Assembly (NCBI RefSeq): GCF_013409935.1
Contig: NZ_JACCCO010000003.1
Location: 248,001 to 312,000, forward strand
Source of the DNA: Streptosporangium sandarakinum
GTDB lineage: Bacteria > Actinomycetota > Actinomycetes > Streptosporangiales > Streptosporangiaceae
Length of the DNA: 64,000 nucleotides
Direction of reading: 5' to 3'
Shown: positions 15,379 through 23,906 of the stretch, piece by piece
Numbering within the stretch: the first letter of the stretch is position 1
Layout: every line of letters begins with the position of its first letter
Made by a program: the position numbers and the translations under genes
The notes under the pieces: generated by a model
The model's input: the letters and a program-made list of their open reading frames with translations, nothing else
Databases searched by the model: none
What the model was told of the DNA's origin: nothing

Positions 15379-18309
15379 ATGCCCGGTCCAGTCATCCCGG
15401 CTCCGGCCGTCTCGGCTCGCGAGGCCGAAGTGCTCACGCTGCTCGGCGAGCACCTCAGCAACGCGGAGATCGCCGCGCGGCTGTTCATCTCCGTGCGGAC
15501 GGCCGAGTCGCACGTCTCCTCGCTGCTGCGCAAGCTGGGACTGCCGGACCGGCGGGCGCTCGCCCGGCACGCGGCCGAGCTCGCCCGAACCGAGGAGCCG
15601 CGCCCGGCGCCCGCCCTGCCGGCACCGCTGACGGCGTTCATCGGCCGGGCCCGGGAACGCGGTGAACTGGCCGAGGCGGTGACGTCGCACCGGCTGGTGA
15701 CCGTGACCGGCCCGGGAGGTGTGGGCAAGACGCGCCTCGCGCTCGCGGTGGCCGCGGACGTGGCCGGCGACTTCCCCGACGGGGTGTGGTTCGTGGACCT
15801 GGTCCCGGCCACCGAGCCGGGCCGGGTGGCGACGGCGGTCGCGGCGGCCGTGGGCGTGGGCGAGCAGCCCGGACGCGGCATCGACGACGCGGTGCCTGCC
15901 GCGCTGGCGGACCGCCGGGCGTTGCTGGTGCTGGACAACTGCGAGCAGGTGCGCGACGGGGTGGCGCCGTTCCTGGAGCGGCTGCTGGCGGCCTGCCCGC
16001 GGCTGCGGGTGCTCGTGACGAGCCGGGTCCGGCTGACGGTGCCGTTCGAGCGGGTGTTCCCGGTCCCGCCGCTGTCGCGGGCCGGCGGCGACAACTCCGA
16101 GGCGGTGGCCCTGTTCCTGGACCGGGCGGCGGCCGCCGGGCGGCTGCCGGGCCCGGAGGTGGGCGAGGGGGCCGTGGCCGTCTGCGAACGGCTCGGCGGC
16201 ATGGCGCTGGCGATCGAGCTGGCGGCGGCGCGGTGCTCCACGCTCGGGCTGGACGGCCTCGTGGCCGGGCTCTCCGACCAGCTGCGGATCCTCGCCGGAG
16301 GGCCCCGCGCGAACGACAGGCACAGGTCGGTGCGGGCGGTGCTGGACTGGAGCCACGACCTGCTGGAGCCGCCGGACCAGGCACTGCTGCGCCGGGTGGC
16401 GGTGTTCGTCGCGCCGTTCACCGCCGACGCGGCCGCCGGGATCGCCGGGTTCGCCCCGCTGGACCGGGACGGGGTCGTCGACGGGCTCGGCAGGCTCGCC
16501 GAGCACAGCCTCCTCGCCGTGACGCCGTCCGCGACCGGCACCCGGTACCAGGCGCTGGAGACCATCCGCCAGTACGGGACGGAACGGCTCACCGGCGCCG
16601 GTGAGCTGATGGACGTCCGGTCCCGGCATCTGAGCTGGTGCCTGGCCGGTGCGGACGCCCTCGCGGGGGCCGGCGGCGCGGACTGGCGCGCCCGGTTCGA
16701 CGCGGTGGCCGAGGACATGCGGGCCGCCCTCGCCTGGGCCGCCGAGCGGCCGGAGCGCCGCGCGGACGCCCATCGGCTCGCCCTGTCCCTGGCCGGTCTG
16801 GCCTTCACCCGCAACCTCCTCGGCGAGGCCCAGCAGCGGCTGGAGCAGGCGGCCCGGCTCGCCGCCGACGCCGCCGCCGACAGCGGCACCGGCATCGATG
16901 CCGACGCCGCGGCCGTGGCGCTGCGGCAGGCCGCCGCGGTGGCCGGGTGCCGGGGGCTCGGCGACGACATGTTCCGCCTGCACCGCGCCGCCGCGGAGGC
17001 CGCCCGCCGGGCCGGGGACACCGTCGGCGCCGGCCGTGACCTGGCCACCGCCGCCACCGTCGCGTACCGCTTCTCCAGCTCGTTCACCCGGGTCCCCTCC
17101 GCGGAGGAGGCGGCCGTCCTCCTCGCGGAGGCGCGGAAGCTGGCCGGCGACGCCCCGGCCGCCGAGGCGGCCGTCGCGCTGGCCGAGGCGGCCGTGGTCG
17201 CGGACGCGTTCGGCGCCGTCCAGGGGGACACGGACAACACCGCGCGGGAGACGATCGGGTTCGCCGAACGGGCGGTCGAGCTCGCCCGGCGCGCGGGCGA
17301 CCCGGTGGCGGAGTCCGCCGCCCTCGACGCGCTCTCCGGCGCCCGGAGCTGGGCCGGCGAGCCCTTCGCCGCCGCGGCCGCCGCCCGGCGCCGGATCGAC
17401 GTCCTGACCTCCGCGCCGCCTTCCCCCGCCGGTTCGTACGAACCGCCGCCTTTCCCCGCCGGCCCGCACGAACCGCCGCCTTTCCCGGCCGGCTCGCGTG
17501 AGCTGATCGACGCCCCGGCCGGCACGCACGAGATGATCGACGCCCTCGCCATGGCCGCCGGGACCGCCCTCGGCGTCGGCGCGCTGCCGGAGGCCCGCCG
17601 GTGGGGCGGGCGGCTCGCCGGTCACCCGCTGCTGGCCGAGGCGGGCCACCACGCCACGTCCTGGCTCCTGGTCGCCGACGCGCTCACCGGCGACGCCGGC
17701 GAGGTGCTCGCCGGCAGCGTGCGGTTCCTCGACGCGTGGGAGCGGAGCGGCCGCGGGCGGTCGTTCTCCCTCGGCCCCGCCGCCGCGTCGGTCGCGATGA
17801 TCCACGGCCTGAGCGGCGATCACGACGCCCGGAGGACCTGGCTCGCGATCGTGGACGAGGCGGGCACCGGGCCGGAGCACCGCCGGGGCTACGGCGCGGT
17901 CTTCGACGCCACGGTCCTGCTCCACCACGGAGACGCGGACGCGGCGCTGGAGCGGGTCGCGCCAGAGCCGGAGCAGGTGTGGAAGTGGGTCTCCTGGATC
18001 TGGCTCCACTGGTACGCGGGGCTCCGGGCGGAGGCGGCGGTGCTCGCCGGACACCCGGACGCCCGGGACCGGATCGCCTCGGCCCGGATCGTGGCCGCCG
18101 GAAACCCGGTCGTCTCGGCCCAGGTGGACCGGGCGGAGGCGCTGCTCGACGGCGATCCGCCCCGGCAGCTCGCCGCCGCCGCGGCGTTCGAGGCGGCCGG
18201 CTGCCGCTACCAGGCGGCGCGCACGCTGGTGCTCGCCGGGGGCGAGCACGCCGCCGCCGGGGAGACCGCGCTGGCCGGTCTCGGCCTCGCGCCCGGGGCC
18301 GCCCGGTAG
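15379..18309 (+). CDS. Large transcriptional regulator: N-terminal LuxR HTH plus NB-ATPase and TPR-like region
   Basis: 976 residues. A LuxR/GerE helix-turn-helix occupies about residues 8-70 (VSAREAEVLTLLGEHLSNAE). Next comes a P-loop ATPase with GPGGVGKTR at about 111-119, LLVLDNCEQV as Walker B, and an SRVRL sensor. The rest is an Ala/Leu-rich helical-repeat region to the end. The same parts occur in AfsR/LuxR-type ATP-dependent activators, where the HTH is usually C-terminal; here it is N-terminal. Ten-residue repeats PPFPAGxxEP (17416-17535) interrupt the helical region. The ATG is exactly 7 bases after a GATAAT box, so the transcript is probably leaderless. It probably controls the divergent PPOX gene and the DUF1801 gene, which have homologous upstream regions. 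Confidence 0.85.
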   Translation: MPGPVIPAPAVSAREAEVLTLLGEHLSNAEIAARLFISVRTAESHVSSLLRKLGLPDRRALARHAAELARTEEPRPAPALPAPLTAFIGRARERGELAEAVTSHRLVTVTGPGGVGKTRLALAVAADVAGDFPDGVWFVDLVPATEPGRVATAVAAAVGVGEQPGRGIDDAVPAALADRRALLVLDNCEQVRDGVAPFLERLLAACPRLRVLVTSRVRLTVPFERVFPVPPLSRAGGDNSEAVALFLDRAAAAGRLPGPEVGEGAVAVCERLGGMALAIELAAARCSTLGLDGLVAGLSDQLRILAGGPRANDRHRSVRAVLDWSHDLLEPPDQALLRRVAVFVAPFTADAAAGIAGFAPLDRDGVVDGLGRLAEHSLLAVTPSATGTRYQALETIRQYGTERLTGAGELMDVRSRHLSWCLAGADALAGAGGADWRARFDAVAEDMRAALAWAAERPERRADAHRLALSLAGLAFTRNLLGEAQQRLEQAARLAADAAADSGTGIDADAAAVALRQAAAVAGCRGLGDDMFRLHRAAAEAARRAGDTVGAGRDLATAATVAYRFSSSFTRVPSAEEAAVLLAEARKLAGDAPAAEAAVALAEAAVVADAFGAVQGDTDNTARETIGFAERAVELARRAGDPVAESAALDALSGARSWAGEPFAAAAAARRRIDVLTSAPPSPAGSYEPPPFPAGPHEPPPFPAGSRELIDAPAGTHEMIDALAMAAGTALGVGALPEARRWGGRLAGHPLLAEAGHHATSWLLVADALTGDAGEVLAGSVRFLDAWERSGRGRSFSLGPAAASVAMIHGLSGDHDARRTWLAIVDEAGTGPEHRRGYGAVFDATVLLHHGDADAALERVAPEPEQVWKWVSWIWLHWYAGLRAEAAVLAGHPDARDRIASARIVAAGNPVVSAQVDRAEALLDGDPPRQLAAAAAFEAAGCRYQAARTLVLAGGEHAAAGETALAGLGLAPGAAR
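17416..17535 (+). repeat. 30-bp tandem repeats in the regulator gene
   Basis: Three closely related and one diverged 30-bp unit encode PPSPAGSYEP, PPFPAGPHEP, PPFPAGSREL and IDAPAGTHEM in a row. Confidence 0.85.
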
Positions 18310-18429
18310 GAGGCAGCACCGCGGCGCGTCCGCCCCGGCGGCGGGTGCGGGCCGTGCGGGCCGTTCGGACCGGGAAGCGCGGGCCGGGGCGCCGGTCCGG
18401 CGTACCCGGCCGCCCAACGGGGACGGGCC

Positions 18430-18882
18430 TCAGCTCACCGCCTGCTTCACCAGCGCGGCGATCCGCTCCTCCACCTCGGGCGTCACCTCGGTCAGGGCGA
18501 AGGCGACCGGCCACATCGTGCCCTCGTCCAGGCTCGCCACGTCGCTGAACCCGAGCGTCGCGTAGCGCGTCTTGAACTTCCCCGCGTTCTGGAAGTGGCA
18601 GACGACCTTGCCGTCCAGCGCGTAGGCGGGCATGCCGTACCAGAGCCTCGGCTCAAGGGCCGGGGCGGTGGCCCGGATGACGGCGTGCACCCGCTCGGCC
18701 ATGATCCGGTCCGAGTCCTCCATCTCGGCGATCTTCGCGAGCACGTCCCGCTCCGCCTCCGCCGCCTTCTCCTCCCGCGAGGCGCGCCGCGCCGCCTTCT
18801 TCCGCTCCTGGGCGTGGTCCTTCATCGCGGCCCGCTCCTCGGCGGTGAAGCCCTCATAGGTGCTGTTCTCGTTGTCGGCCAC
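18430..18882 (-). CDS. DUF1801-family protein
   Basis: 150 residues. [20 protein letters not shown] followed by [23 protein letters not shown] is the DUF1801 (YdhG-like) core. Some relatives are called iron chaperone or frataxin-like, but no biochemical role is established for this branch. The N-terminus is a charged coiled-coil-like helix ([19 protein letters not shown]). I chose GTG 18882, 8 nt after AGGAG; ATG 18888 is only 2 nt from it. The 5' region is a second copy of the PPOX/regulator promoter, so it should be co-regulated with those genes. Confidence 0.8.
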   Translation of the reverse strand: MADNENSTYEGFTAEERAAMKDHAQERKKAARRASREEKAAEAERDVLAKIAEMEDSDRIMAERVHAVIRATAPALEPRLWYGMPAYALDGKVVCHFQNAGKFKTRYATLGFSDVASLDEGTMWPVAFALTEVTPEVEERIAALVKQAVS

Positions 18883-18888
18883 GGCCAT

Positions 18889-19002
18889 CACTCCTGTCGG
18901 TATAGGTGGACGATCGGATGGAACGTCCCGCCTGTCCGATCGCCGTGGTCACAGCATCCCGCATCCGGGACGCGGGCCGCCTCCGTAGTGGCTACGGATA
19001 AC
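18889..19002. promoter_or_regulatory. Copy B of the duplicated regulatory element
   Basis: Homologous to 15246-15372, including the ribosome-binding site of the minus-strand gene, the GATCGG/CCGATC arms, CCGTGGTCACAGC and TACGGATAA. Unlike copy A, the right-hand side leads to no gene: the next plus-strand start is 400 bp away and belongs to the ABC locus. Confidence 0.75.
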
Positions 19003-19086
19003 GGGTCGGTACCGGCTCCGCACCCGCCGGGCCGCGACGCGACCGCGGCCCGGCGGAGGTGGGACCGGCTCCTGGTGATCCGTCTT

Positions 19087-19097
19087 TGAAACTTTCA
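19087..19097. promoter_or_regulatory. LacI operator copy 1 (TGAAACTTTCA)
   Basis: An 11-bp palindrome with odd centre, matching the copies at 19306, 23719 and 23840. It lies about 190 bp upstream of the predicted ABC promoter and may allow repression by looping. Confidence 0.65.
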
Positions 19098-19244
19098 TGG
19101 CCTCCCCGGGGTTTTCGGCCCCCGTGGCCGGAGCCGTCCTCCCGGGGAGCCGCGGGGAAGGGCCCTGAGCTGGGAGGCCGTACGGCGCCGCGAATCCGTC
19201 CCGCGGCGGTGCGGAGATGGCCCATAACGTCTCGACAACGACCG

Positions 19245-19273
19245 TTGATCCGTTCGTCACGCCGATGTAACGT
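19245..19273 (+). promoter_or_regulatory. Predicted sigma-70 promoter of the ABC sugar operon
   Basis: TTGATC (19245-19250), a 17-bp spacer, then TAACGT (19268-19273). The start would be near 19280, so the operator at 19306 is just downstream and could block elongation or initiation. Confidence 0.5.
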
Positions 19274-19305
19274 CGGCGCCGCCCCAGAAAATATCGGGCA
19301 AGCAT

Positions 19306-19316
19306 CGAAACTTTCA
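19306..19316. promoter_or_regulatory. LacI operator copy 2 (CGAAACTTTCA)
   Basis: Same palindrome as at 19087, placed about 25 bp after the predicted transcription start of the ABC operon and 100 bp ahead of the binding-protein gene. Confidence 0.7.
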
Positions 19317-19418
19317 GCAACAGTGGTGCGGCGGTGGCGCCGGGCGGGTCCGTCCGGCGCCGGCCAGGTCCGGAGCCCCCGCACGACCCCCGGAGAGACG
19401 AGGAAGGGAACCACTGTG

Positions 19419-20705
19419 ATGTCGTTGGGACGGCGAAGCGCGGCAGCCCTGGTCGCGGCCACGCTCCTCCTCGGAGGATGCGGCGGCGGAGGCGACGGGG
19501 AGCCGAAGGCCGCCTCCGGGAGCGGGGGGAAGGTCACGGTCGAGTGGTGGAACATCGGGACCACCGAACCGCTGAAGTCCTTCCTGGCGCGCATGGCCAC
19601 CGAGTACCAGAAGCAGCACCCGAACGTCGTCATCAAGAACCTCCCCATCGAGAACGAGGCGTTCAAGGCCCGGATGACGACGCTGAACCAGTCGGGCAAG
19701 ACGCCCGACCTCTTCACCACCTGGGGCGGCGGCGTCCTGAAGCAGCAGGTGGACGCCGGGCTGGTCAAGGACCTGAGCGCCGACGCCTCGTCCTGGATGG
19801 GCTCGTTCACCCCGGCCGCGCTGCAGCCGTACCAGGTCGACGGGAAGACCTACGCCATCCCGGCGGACATCGGCATGGTCGGCTTCTGGTACAACAAGGC
19901 GCTGTTCGCCAAGGCGGGCGTCACCGAGCCGCCCGCCACCTGGTCGGCCTACGTCGACACCGTCAAGAAGCTCAAGGCGGCCGGCATCACCCCGATCGCC
20001 CTGGCCGGCAAGGAGAAGTGGCCCGGCCACTACTACTGGGCCTACCTCGCCATGCGGATCGGCGGCCTGGCCGCCCTGCAGCAGGCGGCGACCGACCACG
20101 ACTTCACCAAGCCCCCCTTCGTGGAGGCCGGCCGGCGCCTGAAGGAGCTCGCCGACCTCGACCCGTTCCAGAAGGGCTTCCTCGGCGCCGCGTACAACAC
20201 CCCCGACGGCCAGGCCGCGCTCGTCGGCAACGGCAAGGCGGCGATGGAGCTGATGGGCCAGTGGGCGCCGTCGGTGGAGAACGAGGCGGGCAAGGGCCTC
20301 GGTGACGACCTCGGCTTCTTCCCCTTCCCGGCCGTCGAGGGCGGCGCGGGCAAGGCGACGGACGCCTTCGGCGGCGGCGGCGGGTACGCCATCGGCGCGG
20401 ACGCGCCCGCCGAGGCGCTCGACTTCCTGAAGTTCATGTCCGAGCCGAAGAACCACCGCGACGTGGTGGCGTCCGGGGCGGTCCTGCCGGTGCTGAAGGG
20501 CGTCGAGGACGCCGTCAAGGACCCGAACCTGGCGACGGTGGCCAGGGCGCTGTCGTCGGCGAGCGGCTTCCAGCTCTACCTCGACCAGGCCTACCCGCCG
20601 GCCGTCGGGCAGGAGGTCAACGACAGCGTCGCCGAGCTGATCGCGGGCAAGAAGACGCCCGAGCAGGTCGCGCAGGCCATCACCGAGACGGCGAAGTCCG
20701 AGTAG
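19419..20705 (+). CDS. ABC sugar transporter, solute-binding lipoprotein
   Basis: 428 residues. The N-terminus RRSAAALVAATLLLGGCGG is a lipoprotein signal with lipobox LGGC. The mature part VTVEWWNIGTTEPLKSFLARM matches family-1 extracellular binding proteins for oligosaccharides. GTG 19416 directly before the ATG is an equally possible start; AGGAAGG lies at a suitable distance. The two permease genes follow at once. The clustered GH5 and GH43 enzymes suggest a beta-glucan- or xylan-derived oligosaccharide as ligand (inference). Confidence 0.93.
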   Translation: MSLGRRSAAALVAATLLLGGCGGGGDGEPKAASGSGGKVTVEWWNIGTTEPLKSFLARMATEYQKQHPNVVIKNLPIENEAFKARMTTLNQSGKTPDLFTTWGGGVLKQQVDAGLVKDLSADASSWMGSFTPAALQPYQVDGKTYAIPADIGMVGFWYNKALFAKAGVTEPPATWSAYVDTVKKLKAAGITPIALAGKEKWPGHYYWAYLAMRIGGLAALQQAATDHDFTKPPFVEAGRRLKELADLDPFQKGFLGAAYNTPDGQAALVGNGKAAMELMGQWAPSVENEAGKGLGDDLGFFPFPAVEGGAGKATDAFGGGGGYAIGADAPAEALDFLKFMSEPKNHRDVVASGAVLPVLKGVEDAVKDPNLATVARALSSASGFQLYLDQAYPPAVGQEVNDSVAELIAGKKTPEQVAQAITETAKSE

Positions 20706-21716
20706 ATGAGGGCGGCGCAAGACACCTCCCGGCTCGCGTCCCCGCCAGGGGAGCGGCGGGCGCCGTCCCCGGCCGCCCCGGCGGCCGGGGCGGCGGCGCC
20801 CCGGCCGTCGCGCGGGCACCGGCTACGGGGCCGGCTGACGATCGCGGCGTTCCTGCTCCCGGCCCTGCTGCTGTTCGGCCTGCTGGTCCTGGCCCCGATC
20901 CTCGTGGCGGTCTACACGAGCGTCTTCAAGTGGAACGGCCTGCGCGGCCTCCCGGACGACTTCATCGGGACGGCCAACTTCGAGCGGATGTTCGCCGACG
21001 AGGTCTTCCTCGGCGACCTGTGGCGCGGCGCGGTGCTGATCGTCCTGTCGCTGGCGGTCCAGCTCCCGTTCGCCCTCGGCGTCGCCATGCTGCTCAACCA
21101 GCGCATGCGCGGCCGGGCCGTCTACCGGATGATCTTCTTCGCCCCGTACATCCTCTCCGAGGTGATCACCGGGGTGCTGTTCTCGATGATCCTGTCGCCG
21201 GACGGCGGCCTGGCGAACCTCGTGCTGGGGACGGTGGGGCTGGAGTCGGACTGGCTCTCCGACCCGTCCACCGTCATGCCGTCCCTCTTCCTGGTGATGA
21301 CCTGGAAGTACTTCGGCTTCCACATGATCCTCTACCTGACCGGCCGCCAGGGCATCCCGCACGAGGTGACCGAGGCGGCGCAGATCGACGGCGCGGGGAG
21401 CTGGCAGGTGTTCCGGTACGTCACGCTGCCGCTGCTCGGGCCGACGATCCGGATCAGCGTCTTCCTGTCCGTCATCGGGGCGATCCAGTTGTTCGACCTG
21501 GTCTGGGTCCTCACCGGCGGGGGACCGGCCCACTCCTCCGAGACCATGGCCGTCACGATGTTCCAGTTCGGCTTCAAGCGCTACCAGGTCGGCTACGCCA
21601 ACGCGATCAGCGTCGTGATGTTCGCGGTCAGCCTCGTCTTCGCACTCGTCTACCAGCGGTACGTCATGCGCCGCGACACCGAGGGAGCCATCACCGCCAT
21701 GCGGAGCCAGCGTTGA
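20706..21716 (+). CDS. ABC sugar transporter, permease 1 (MalF-like)
   Basis: 336 residues with six membrane segments after a Pro/Ala-rich cytoplasmic leader of about 40 residues. The EAA loop is EAAQIDGAGSWQVFRYVTLP near residue 220, the site that contacts the ATPase. The ATG abuts the stop of the binding-protein gene. No ATPase gene lies in the locus, so a shared MsiK-type ATPase elsewhere probably energises it, as is usual in actinomycetes. Confidence 0.93.
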   Translation: MRAAQDTSRLASPPGERRAPSPAAPAAGAAAPRPSRGHRLRGRLTIAAFLLPALLLFGLLVLAPILVAVYTSVFKWNGLRGLPDDFIGTANFERMFADEVFLGDLWRGAVLIVLSLAVQLPFALGVAMLLNQRMRGRAVYRMIFFAPYILSEVITGVLFSMILSPDGGLANLVLGTVGLESDWLSDPSTVMPSLFLVMTWKYFGFHMILYLTGRQGIPHEVTEAAQIDGAGSWQVFRYVTLPLLGPTIRISVFLSVIGAIQLFDLVWVLTGGGPAHSSETMAVTMFQFGFKRYQVGYANAISVVMFAVSLVFALVYQRYVMRRDTEGAITAMRSQR

Positions 21717-22564
21717 ACCGGCGACCCGCCCCCTCCCGCGCCGGAGCCCGGCCACGGTCCCTGGGGCTGCACGTCATCGCCGTGACGGTCGGGGCGTTCG
21801 TCATCGTGCCGATCGCCTTCGGCCTGCTCGGCGGGTTCAAGGACGCCGTCCAGCTGTCCACCGACCCCGTCGGCCTGCCGTCGCCGTGGGTCTTCTCCAA
21901 CTACGCCGACGTCCTGGCCGCCCCGTCGTTCTGGCGCCAGCTCGGCAACAGCGTCCTCATCGCGCTGGCCACGACGCTCGTGGTCGTCGGCGTGTCGGCG
22001 CTGGCCGCCTTCGTCTTCGCCCGGTTCGCCTTCCGGGGGCGGGAACTGTTCTTCACGATCTTCACGGTCGGGCTGATGTTCCCGTTCGCGGTGGCGATCC
22101 TGCCGCTGTTCGTCCTGCTGCGGGCCGCCGGCCTGCTGGACAACCCGCTGGGGGTCGTGCTGCCGCAGGCCGCCTTCGGCCTGCCGATGACGATCATCAT
22201 CCTGCGCGGCTTCTTCCGGGGCATCCCGGGGGAGATCGAGGAGGCGGCGACGCTCGACGGGTGCGGCGCGTTCGGCTTCTTCTGGAAGATCCTGCTGCCG
22301 ATGGCCCGCCCGGCGCTGGCGACCGTGTCGGTGCTCGCGGTCGTGGGGAGCTGGAACAACTTCATGCTGCCGCTGGTCGTCTTCAACGACCCCTCCTGGT
22401 GGACCCTCCCGCTCGGCGTCCAGCAGTTCCAGGGGCAGTACGCCACCGAGTGGGCGCGCGTCCTGGCCTACGTCACCGTCGCGATGGTGCCGGCGCTGGC
22501 GTTCTACGCCCTGGCCGAGCGCCGGCTCGTCAGCGGCCTGACCGCCGGCGCGATGAAGGGCTGA
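21713..22564 (+). CDS. ABC sugar transporter, permease 2 (MalG-like)
   Basis: 283 residues and six membrane segments. The EAA loop reads EEAATLDGCGAFGFFWKILLP near residue 180. The start is a TTG in a TTGA overlap with permease 1. It gives an N-terminus of basic residues ahead of the first membrane helix, and no better start exists before it. It pairs with permease 1 to form the membrane channel. Confidence 0.9.
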   Translation: MNRRPAPSRAGARPRSLGLHVIAVTVGAFVIVPIAFGLLGGFKDAVQLSTDPVGLPSPWVFSNYADVLAAPSFWRQLGNSVLIALATTLVVVGVSALAAFVFARFAFRGRELFFTIFTVGLMFPFAVAILPLFVLLRAAGLLDNPLGVVLPQAAFGLPMTIIILRGFFRGIPGEIEEAATLDGCGAFGFFWKILLPMARPALATVSVLAVVGSWNNFMLPLVVFNDPSWWTLPLGVQQFQGQYATEWARVLAYVTVAMVPALAFYALAERRLVSGLTAGAMKG

Positions 22565-22655
22565 CGGCCGGTGGATCTGGGACACGGCACCCTCGCGGGC
22601 GCCCCGGGACGGACGGAACCGGAGTACGGCGCGGCCCCCGCGGCCCCCGTGGCCC

Positions 22656-22673
22656 CGGGAAACGGTGTTCCCG
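22656..22673. terminator. Hairpin between convergent permease and lacI genes
   Basis: CGGGAA / TTCCCG with a 6-nt loop in the 117-bp convergent gap. It could serve both directions but is short. Confidence 0.35.
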
Positions 22674-22681
22674 CGGGCGCC

Positions 22682-23704
22682 TCAGCCCCGCCCGGCCCGG
22701 GGCGGCGCGGTGCTCTCGCGCACGACGAGCTCGGTGGCCAGCTCCACGCGCCGGGCCTGCGACGGCTCGCCCCGCCCCATGGCCAGGACCATCCGGGTGG
22801 CCGCGGCCGCCATGTCCTGAAGGGGCTGGCGGACGGTGGTCAGCGGCGGCCAGGCCGAGCGCGCCAGCGGCAGGTCGTCGAAGCCGACCACGCTGAGGTC
22901 GTCCGGGACGCGCAGGCCGCGCCGCCGGGCGGCCTCGAACACCCCGAACGCCTGCATGTCACTGCCGGCGAAGATGGCGGTGGGCGGATCGTCCAGGGAC
23001 AGCAGCGCGTGCCCGTGGTCGCGGCCGGAGTCGACCAGGAAGTCGCCGTGGCGGATCAGCTCCGGCGCGACGGTCACGCCCGCGGTCTCCAGCGCCGCGC
23101 GGTAGCCGTCGATCCTGGCCCGGCTGCACAGCATGTCGGCCGGTCCGCCGATCATCCCGATCCTGCGGTGCCCCAGCTCCAGCAGGTGCCGGGTGGCGGC
23201 CAGCCCGCCGTTCCAGTTGGTCGCGCCGACCGAGGTGACGCCCGGCGCGGGCTCGCCCTCCGGGTCGACGACGGCGAACGGCGTCGCGCGGGCGTTGAGC
23301 TGCCCCTGCAGCGTGGCGGACAGCTTGGAGGCGACGACGACCACGCCGTCGGTACGGCGGGCCGCGATGCGCTCCAGCCAGTCACGGCCGGGACCGGCGT
23401 GCGTGTGCAGCACCGAGACCACGATGCCGGCGTCGGCCTCGCGGGCGGCCGTCTCGGCGCCCCGGACGATCTCCATCGCCCACGGGCTCTCGATCTCGGA
23501 GAAGACCAGGTCGATCAGCCCGGCCGGCCCGTCGCTCTGGCTGACGCGCCGCCGGTAGCCGTGTTTGTGCAGCAGCCGTTCGACCCGCCGCCGGGTCTCG
23601 GCGGCGACCTCCGGCCGGCCGTTGATGACCTTGGACACCGTGGGAACGGAAACCCCCGCCTCCTCGGCGATGAGGGCGATCGTCACCCGCCTCTTCGCTG
23701 GCAT
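22682..23704 (-). CDS. LacI-family repressor of the oligosaccharide locus
   Basis: 340 residues. The N-terminal HTH VTIALIAEEAGVSVPTVSKV with hinge GRPEVAAETRRRVERLL is followed by a periplasmic-binding-protein-like effector domain. ATG 23704 is the only start that leaves an intact HTH; an upstream in-frame GTG adds unconserved residues. A palindrome CCGAAACCTTTCGG ends 15 bp before the start, implying autoregulation. The same motif precedes the ABC operon and the GH5 gene, so those are its likely targets, induced by the imported sugar. Confidence 0.92.
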   Translation of the reverse strand: MPAKRRVTIALIAEEAGVSVPTVSKVINGRPEVAAETRRRVERLLHKHGYRRRVSQSDGPAGLIDLVFSEIESPWAMEIVRGAETAAREADAGIVVSVLHTHAGPGRDWLERIAARRTDGVVVVASKLSATLQGQLNARATPFAVVDPEGEPAPGVTSVGATNWNGGLAATRHLLELGHRRIGMIGGPADMLCSRARIDGYRAALETAGVTVAPELIRHGDFLVDSGRDHGHALLSLDDPPTAIFAGSDMQAFGVFEAARRRGLRVPDDLSVVGFDDLPLARSAWPPLTTVRQPLQDMAAAATRMVLAMGRGEPSQARRVELATELVVRESTAPPRAGRG

Positions 23705-23718
23705 GCCCAGGAGTGTAG

Positions 23719-23732
23719 CCGAAACCTTTCGG
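23719..23732. promoter_or_regulatory. LacI operator copy 3 (CCGAAACCTTTCGG)
   Basis: A 14-bp near-perfect palindrome just ahead of the repressor start; probable autoregulatory site. Confidence 0.7.
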
Positions 23733-23839
23733 CTCGCCGCCCGCCCGGTGCGCCATGCCCGCGGCTCCACCCGAACGGATCAGTCGAGTGATATGCGTGT
23801 TCCGCGTATCGCCCGGCTCCGAAAACTTCAATTTCTACA

Positions 23840-23850
23840 TGAAAGTTTCA
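23840..23850. promoter_or_regulatory. LacI operator copy 4 (TGAAAGTTTCA)
   Basis: Reverse complement of copy 1, 57 bp ahead of the GH5 start. A related CGAAAACTTCA lies 20 bp before it, and another inverted repeat GATATGCG / CGCGTATC is near 23790-23811. Confidence 0.7.
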
Positions 23851-23906
23851 AAGAACCGCTTTCGGCGCCCGCTCGGCGGACGGCGACCGTCGCACAAGGA
23901 GAATCC

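Noticed and set aside
18310..18429. Possible terminator between the regulator and DUF1801 genes
   Set aside because: GC-rich half-palindromes only; no stem long enough to stand out from background.
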